Origin: Mytilus californianus
Lineage: Eukaryota; Mollusca; Bivalvia; Mytilida; Mytilidae
Length of the DNA: 64,000 nucleotides
Assembly: GCF_021869535.1 (NCBI RefSeq)
Contig: NW_026262712.1
Span: 46,172,884 to 46,236,883 of the forward strand
Direction of reading: 5' to 3'
Part shown: piece by piece, positions 58,463 to 64,000 of the stretch
Layout of the letters: every line of letters begins with the position of its first letter
Position numbering within the stretch: the first letter of the stretch is position 1
Notes under the pieces: model-generated
Databases searched by the model: none
Told to the model about the DNA's origin: nothing
Seen by the model: the letters and a program-made list of their open reading frames with translations, nothing else
Made by a program: the position numbers and the translations under genes

Positions 58463-60293
58463 CTGAAACGAAAGACAAAACAAATATGTAGTGCATTATT
58501 CTGAGGGTAAAAAGTACTTGTTCGACACTTCATGTAACGAACTTACTTGACATTACACAATTCAAATATTTAGCCACTCTCTTTGTACTTTAATTTTTAC
58601 ATTTCTTCTGAAAAAACTTATAATGTAGCCTGTTTATTATTGTGTTATCTGTATTGTCTTGCTATTGTATGAAATGATGTCGATTGTTTTTTTTTAGATA
58701 TGTCAATATATTTAGAGGTTCACATCATTTAATTGGCTTTACAGAAAACAAATAGGATTTTTATATATGAAACATAGTATTACCATGATGAATATCAATC
58801 GGCATGATATGGGCATTTCTGCCCCTTGTATTCAAAAGATTTTTTTTCAAACATCTATCATACAAAATCCTTCAGATTAAAAAAAAAATACTTTGTCGGT
58901 TATCAGAATTTATATATTAGAAATGTGTATTGTATATTTGCTTTAAACGTACATAGTTCGTTTTAATGCAAAACTGCAAAAACACTTCTACTCTCTAATA
59001 CCTGTCTACTTAATTTCGCGATTTTCAAATTTACTTGATGTATTTGAATAAGATAAGATCCAAGTTTGACAAGTTCGCGACGATTTATATTCGCGTTATT
59101 TATCTATTCGCGAAATTCGCGAAAATAAATTGCTCGCGAAAATAAGTTGGTTTACAGAATTGTATTGTAATAGTAACATACACAAACCCTTCCATCTTTT
59201 GTGACCTTTTTTCTATGTTGAAATGAATTGTAGAAATTATAATAACGTATTTCACCTATAAATCAATTATTCGTCAAAAACAGACCAATGTACCCATACT
59301 GCTCAAATTAACGCAATAACATGCTTTATTATATCTAGGTCAAAGGAATGACGTCTGGTCAGAAAAACGTTGAGCAGGAATCAAAATTATGTATTTTATT
59401 TTAAAAAAATTTTCGTGCAACTTTTTGTAACAACGATTGGTTAATTGCTTGTGTGATTAGCGTAGTGTCCAGTAGCAAATATTTCCTAAATGTTCAGTAC
59501 AAGAACAAATTAATAAGAAATACAATAGGAAGGTTTCCAAGGTAGGAATTGATCTAGACGAAGGGCGGGAAATTTAAACTGCCACAGAAAAATAAAGATA
59601 TGTTGGATATAAACAGTAATTTTGCCTTGCAATGGACCCCTCAAAAAGTTTTTGCAAGGTTTCTTAAACGTACAAAAACGTCGACGCTCTTACTACAAGA
59701 GGCATTGGATTGAACGTTCTTATTCTGACCGGACGTGGCTGCGAAATACACTCCGCACAATGAAATGGATTCTCCTTTTTCGCAAGAGTTATAACGGCAG
59801 CCTGAAGAAGACCAAGGAAATTCAATGATCATATTTCTATAATCCAATCATCCCATAGGGTCTAATCATTACGACATTATACATTTATACATTTTAGTTC
59901 CTGTTATAATATATACATACATGATTTTCATTTGAAACACATGTATATGTAAATCTATCATGTTAAACATTGATGAGGGTACTTGAATAAGATGAGAACA
60001 TTATATGAAAAAGGGTGTTTTGAAAATTCCTGTTGTTCAGTCTGGTTTTCTATGTTGTGTTTTGTATATTATTTTTTGTCTTTCGGTGTTTTTTTGTTGT
60101 TTTTCGTCTTTTGACATGATATTGTAAATTTTGTTTTCGTCTAATGATTTTGATTTTCCCGCCTCACTTCTACTCATCTATTTATGTAAGTTTTGTACAA
60201 AAATTTTAAATCAATCAATACTTTACTTGTACCATAACTTGTATTCTAAATAGATCATTTCTAATTTAGAAATAAAATATTATTACAACAAAC
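58463..60293 (-). other. intron of gene copy 2, with CpG-rich palindromic patch and family C piece
   Basis: 59045-59150 contains repeated TCGCGA-type words (TTCGCGAAATTCGCGAAAAT) in otherwise AT-rich DNA. 59600-59828 has short open frames with no recognised domain, possibly a TE scrap (it contains CAGCCTGAAGAAGACCAAGG). 60030-60185 is a diverged family C right end. Confidence 0.45.
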
Positions 60294-61141
60294 GTGTGTC
60301 ATGTTCCGTGGTATGTATTGTATCATATTCATTTTCCAGTGCATGTTTGCATTTGGACACAGTAGACTGTGCTTGTTTATTTTTTTGTCTCACTAACGAC
60401 ATGTTATCTGGATCGGTCTGTTCAAAATATCACTAAATTCCGTATATGCGTCTCTATTATCCTTTCCCATTGAAGACGTATAAACTGTACTGGTCTGTTC
60501 TACAATTTCACCAAGTTCCGTATATGCTTCTCCCCTATTCTCCGGTGTCGTTAAAGACGTATACGCTTGGATGATCTGTACATCGTTTTCACCAAGTTCC
60601 GAGTATTCTGTCTCTTTAATATTCCGTATCATTAAAGACGTATAGTCTGAACTTGTCTGTACAACGATTTTGCCTCTTAATACTCCCGTTTCATTAAGGC
60701 CGTATAAACTGGACTGGTCTGTACAACGATTTCCCCAGTTTTAATTTTATTTTTCTTTACAATGTTTACAAAATCGTCCATTTGTAGAGAGATATTGACA
60801 TCTGAAAGCTCATTATTATCGTGTATATTTGTGAGATCTTTGCAGTTCCTATGTTCCTCAGTGAGACATTTTGTACAACAAGAACATTTGTGTTCATGAC
60901 AGTATGCTTGATAGTTTTCACTATGTAATTTGCAAGACTCGGCAATTTGAAGGAAACTTACAGGTAACTTTTGATAATCGGTCAGAGGTATAATACCATG
61001 ACTTCTGTGTGCTTCGTTGAGAAGATGTTGTTCCTTACATTCTTCACAAAGCCCGGTGTTACATTCAAAACACCATGCTGTAGATGGTACAGAAATATGC
61101 CTGGAATCGCAGATGCCGCATACAGGAAATTTACTTGCCAT
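60294..61141 (-). pseudogene. B-box exon of gene copy 2: coiled coil lost, YxxL repeats gained, two frame breaks
   Basis: Starts at ATG 61141 after an acceptor (ATGTTTTTTTTCAG|AAATATGG). Residues 1-108 match copy 1 (MASKFPVCGIC, STAWCFEC, CHEHKCSCC..C, EHRNC), keeping both B-boxes. Then D108 joins directly to NNELSDVNIS, omitting about 139 residues of coiled coil in frame. The tail has diverged repeats containing VYTALM, DYTSLM, EYSELG, AYTSLT, AYTELG, VYTSSM, AYTEFS and EYDTI. The frame stops at 60677 and again at 60393; in each case one added base restores the homologous frame. The last part (MSLVRQKNKQAQ) matches copy 1, and a GTTTGT donor at 60293 is conserved. Most likely a pseudogene, unless the breaks are allelic or sequencing errors. 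Confidence 0.7.
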
Positions 61142-61739
61142 ATTTCTGAAAAAAAACATTTACTTCATAACACATTTTAATGGTAAAAGGCTTGACTGTC
61201 TAATCCTAGTTTTATCTACCCGTTATTTTCAAGCTGTTTAAAGCTTAACGCGACTGATTATCGTAGGATAAAAAGCTTGGGTTATCATAAAATGGTGATG
61301 GCAATCTTTTAAATATCAGATATTTAAAAAACGATATTTCTTTTGTTCATTCTGAAGCTACATCTTCCTGCAATACACACTTGTACAGACAATGTCTTAG
61401 TTTAAATTGATCATACACGTCACTATACACAATATGAGGAGAAAAAAACAAGCATAGTTATCATATCCACTGTACGTTTGTAGTCTACAAATTTTGGGCT
61501 TTTGTACATTATTTCAGGCAAACCAAAAATAAAATAGAGGTTCTATTGATCATGTTGATTTCCCTTGTTTGAAAAGTTTATTTTTTACATGTACTATCCT
61601 TATTAACTCTTTGAGAATGAGTTCAACTTCAGGGTCATGAGTTTTTGTTTATGTAATGCTACTAAATGCTTATAAATCGAGCAGAGAAAGATGAATTTGG
61701 ATGAATATCTTTTGAAGTGGAAAAAAGTGGAAAAAATGT

Positions 61740-61965
61740 ACTTACATGAGCAACACCACGGGTGCCACATGTGGAGCAGGATCTGCTTACCCTTCCAGAG
61801 CGCCTGAGATCACACCCAGTTTTTGATGGAGTTAGTGTTGTGCATTCTTTAGTTTGCTTATGTGGTGTTTGTATACTGTTGTTTATTTTTTGATCGATTT
61901 TCGTTTTATGCCATGGCGTAGTCAGTTTGTTTTCGACTTATTAGTTTGAACTTCCCTTTGATATA
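61740..61965 (+). repeat. family C, partial copy
   Basis: GAGCAACACCACGGGTGCCA, GGTGCCACATGTGGAGCAGG, ATCTGCTTACCCTTCCAGAG, CCATGGCGTAGTCAGTTTGT: same order as 32305-32500. Confidence 0.8.
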
Positions 61966-63214
61966 TTTCACCAATTTTATATGTGGCATTTAGGTTTTTT
62001 TATAGCAACAGGTAGCCGCAGTAACAATTCTAATGATTACACATATGACCATGATAATTGTCTGTGTTGGGTTATTCTCTTTTCTAAAGTTACTAAAACA
62101 CATGTAGCGGGGTCCGTGACTGAATTAAAGTACCTACGCCTTATTTTTAGCCTGGATTTTTAGTATTCGTATTGTCATCTAATAAGGTCATGCTGATTAT
62201 AAGGTGCACAGTTTTTTCTGCTTTGAAAATCAAATTGGATCTCGTTATTTTAGTAAAATAGATGCCAGAAAAATTATGCAGAAATGAAAAGTAGAGGACA
62301 GGAGAAATCCTGTAACTGTTTAGACTAAATGGCGCCAATATCTGAAGCATGGAACTGAACGTTAAAAGGATTTCAATATTTAGTATTCAGAATCAAACAA
62401 ATGGTTGCGTTATGACACGCATGGCTAAAACTGATCATTACAGTTTTGGGCATCTTGTGCATTTCAAAATGAATATAGGACTTTTAAAAAGGGTCCATGT
62501 TGATGACAGATTCAGGGGAAATGTCTCGACTTCATTCACTGTCGATGATCAAATAGGATATCAAATGTATTATTGTTGTATACTAACGTGCAATTAACTC
62601 TTGAAAGTTGACAAATGATATACATGTGTATGAACTTTATTTTATTTCATTATGCTTTAAACATAAAATCAAAGATTATATACCTGGTACCTTTATTCAA
62701 TGTCCTGGTCTTAAAACCTTATTATACTCCAGTTTGTATACCAATCTTTGTGAATTACAGGTAAATTTATCAGTCTTGCGCACTAAACACTATTTGTATC
62801 AAAACTTATCACGCGGTTATCAATTGAGATATAGTCATGCTATTAGCTCACTGGTAAAAAATCCGGATATTGGCACATTGAAATAACAGTAAACTTTAAA
62901 CAATTATTTTTACATATATCCATAAATGCTATACAGTGTTAGTTATTGCTGTAGAGGAAAATTTAGAAGTTCGAATGATATCAGCAACGCATTTTCTTTG
63001 TTTCTGAGTAAAATCAAACCTTCTTTACTTCCAATATAATTTTGGGTTTGCCGAGAACGTCATCTTCATTCTTTGTGCTCAAAATTTACTGAAATCTTCC
63101 AAAATTGGATTTGAGCTATCCTGAATAATATTATATAATGACATAGTACTGGCTTGATACTGAATCAACCTCGAAGTACACAAATGAAAGTCTGTTTACA
63201 GAAATATTACTGAC
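61966..63214. other. unassigned stretch
   Basis: Short open frames at 61981-62886 show no domain, signal or splice context. No repeat recognised. It would be intron between the candidate first exon (63215) and the B-box exon of copy 2. Confidence 0.45.
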
Positions 63215-63320
63215 CTTTCGGTATTGTTGTCGCCATGTCCTATCTTCAAGGAAGAATATTAAAATTTGTCATATCAACTTTTCATTTTAAAGGAAGAAAT
63301 ACTTTAAAAACATGGGAAAT
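63215..63320 (-). other. candidate first exon of gene copy 2
   Basis: Minus strand: ..CTTCCTTGAAGATAGGACATGGCGACAACAATACCGAAAG|GTCAGTAAT. It aligns with the 37721 and 1852 segments (shared CTTCCTTG.AGATAG.ACA and GACAAAT blocks). This copy has an ATG (GACATGGCG) that the 37721 copy lacks; it would be out of frame with the B-box exon, so a short upstream ORF at most. Confidence 0.45.
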
Positions 63321-63399
63321 ATGTACACATGAAGAAATTACACAGGGATAAAACATTTTATCACATATTTGTTACGAATACGTTGGGTTTTGCATATGC

Positions 63400-63480
63400 A
63401 ATAACCTCAAAATTGCCCGGGGCAAAAAAGAGGTTATTGGTTATTGTGCCCTGATTCCAAATGACGTGACGTCATTGCGT
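63400..63480 (+). promoter_or_regulatory. nested palindromes and CRE upstream of a Crypton-like ORF
   Basis: AATAACCTC (63400-63408) pairs with GAGGTTATT (63430-63438) around an inner near-palindrome TTGCCCGGGGCAA (63413-63425). Then CCAAT-complement words (TTATTGGTTATTG) and a perfect CRE, TGACGTCA (63467-63474), lie 25 bp before the ATG at 63492. The layout looks like a compact promoter or an element terminus. Confidence 0.5.
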
Positions 63481-63491
63481 CCTTAACGACA

Positions 63492-63840
63492 ATGGCGAAC
63501 AATGACGGTGCTCGTTTCATCGCAGTGGAGGAAAGCGATACGGCAGACTTTGTAGAGGAAATGAAAAACGCTAACACAAGGAAAAAAACTGAAAGTGGCA
63601 TTAAAATTCTAAAGGAGTGGTTAAAAAGTGCCGGAGAATTACGCAATCCAGAGGATATTCCAGTTGAAGCGATGAATGTGTATCTGCGAATTCTGCTACA
63701 ATGGCAACTAGTAACAATGCACAACCAACAGTTATAGATTTAGCCCCGATTATGCCAAATTCTCGCGTTTGTGTATTGCCATATTCCAAAATAAGTGGAA
63801 ATGTGACAATAAATTTCTATGGAGTAAATGATAAAAACTA
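63492..63840 (+). pseudogene. internally deleted Crypton-like (tyrosine recombinase) gene
   Basis: ATG in good context (GACAATGG). The first 60 residues include NTRKKTESGIKILKEWLKSA and NPEDIPVEAMNVYL, which resemble the core-binding N-terminus of Crypton-type tyrosine recombinases and their domesticated relatives (KIAA1958/ZMYM2/QRICH1 type). Near YLR the reading changes: the in-phase frame ends after HNQQL, while the +2 frame continues NSATMATSNNAQPTV to SGNVTINFYGVNDKN then stop (63840), which looks like the C-terminal tail of the same family. The catalytic domain between is absent, so this is a deletion derivative with N- and C-termini only. Confidence 0.55.
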
Positions 63841-64000
63841 AATTTGAAAACTTTGATGTGATAAAACTTTTGTGATAAATTTTTTAAGATTTTACCTGTT
63901 ATATTTCATTAAATTGTTATAATTGAACTTTTTTCTCTTTTCTGCAGAACTTAAATATGTGATAAATAGATTATAACATGTCTTTTCCATATTGGCCCTG
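63841..64000. other. window edge, non-coding
   Basis: AT-rich, no feature seen. Confidence 0.4.

Overview
The window is eukaryotic, AT-rich and intron-dominated. It looks like a marine bivalve genome, most likely a Mytilus-type mussel: there are no operons or long genes, it is packed with dispersed repeats whose ends I recognise from mussel sequence, and the few coding exons carry animal signalling domains with GT-AG boundaries. The species call is recognition from memory, not a search result.

Host genes. The only convincing host coding sequence belongs to one paralogous family, all on the minus strand. The best copy has a B-box/coiled-coil exon (34974-34020) and a downstream IRS-type PTB-like exon (30685-30360), with matching phase-1 splice sites. 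A second copy has a B-box exon (61141-60294) that lost its coiled coil, gained ITAM-like YxxL repeats and carries two frame breaks, plus a PTB exon (58462-58137). A third PTB exon (17718-17480) is orphaned and lacks exactly 87 nt. Similar candidate first exons with GT donors lie at about 1852, 37721, 42911 and 63215, so the window looks like part of a tandem array of B-box/PTB adaptor-like genes running right to left.

Layout. 1-11.6 kb: non-coding sequence, a tRNA-derived SINE, a 5 x 63-bp minisatellite, hairpin MITEs and dispersed repeats. 11.7-15.9 kb: a decayed plus-strand LINE (CCHC ORF1, endonuclease, RT) split by a 612-bp insertion at TA. 16.7-20.1 kb: repeats, the orphan PTB exon, a minus-strand LINE RT remnant and an inverted repeat partner. 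20.3-23.0 kb: a DIRS-like tyrosine-recombinase retrotransposon with an intact gag-like ORF and wrecked pol. 23.5-27.2 kb: a 3.7-kb foldback element with about 560-bp inverted arms built of 21-bp subrepeats and a perfect 8-bp target duplication. 29.2-30.0 kb: a deleted Tc1-like element. 30.4-35 kb: gene copy 1. 37.46-47.83 kb: a 5.19-kb direct tandem duplication that copied a candidate first exon and most of a transposon with CACGGTG termini. The complete transposon (43261-48347) has TIRs of about 68 bp and a 5-bp GATAT duplication, and a paralogous empty site exists at 2159. 49.6-52.7 kb: retroelement and Tc1 remnants. 54-56 kb: a composite repeat. 58.1-61.2 kb: gene copy 2. 63.4-63.84 kb: a CRE-containing promoter-like stretch and an internally deleted Crypton-like ORF.

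How it fits together. The paralogous gene units supply the backbone. Class I and II elements inserted between and inside them, and one insertion near a candidate 5-prime exon was then amplified by tandem duplication. B-box (ubiquitin/adaptor type), coiled coil (oligomerisation), YxxL tyrosine motifs and a phosphotyrosine-binding-type fold suggest a signalling adaptor, possibly immune. That role is inference.
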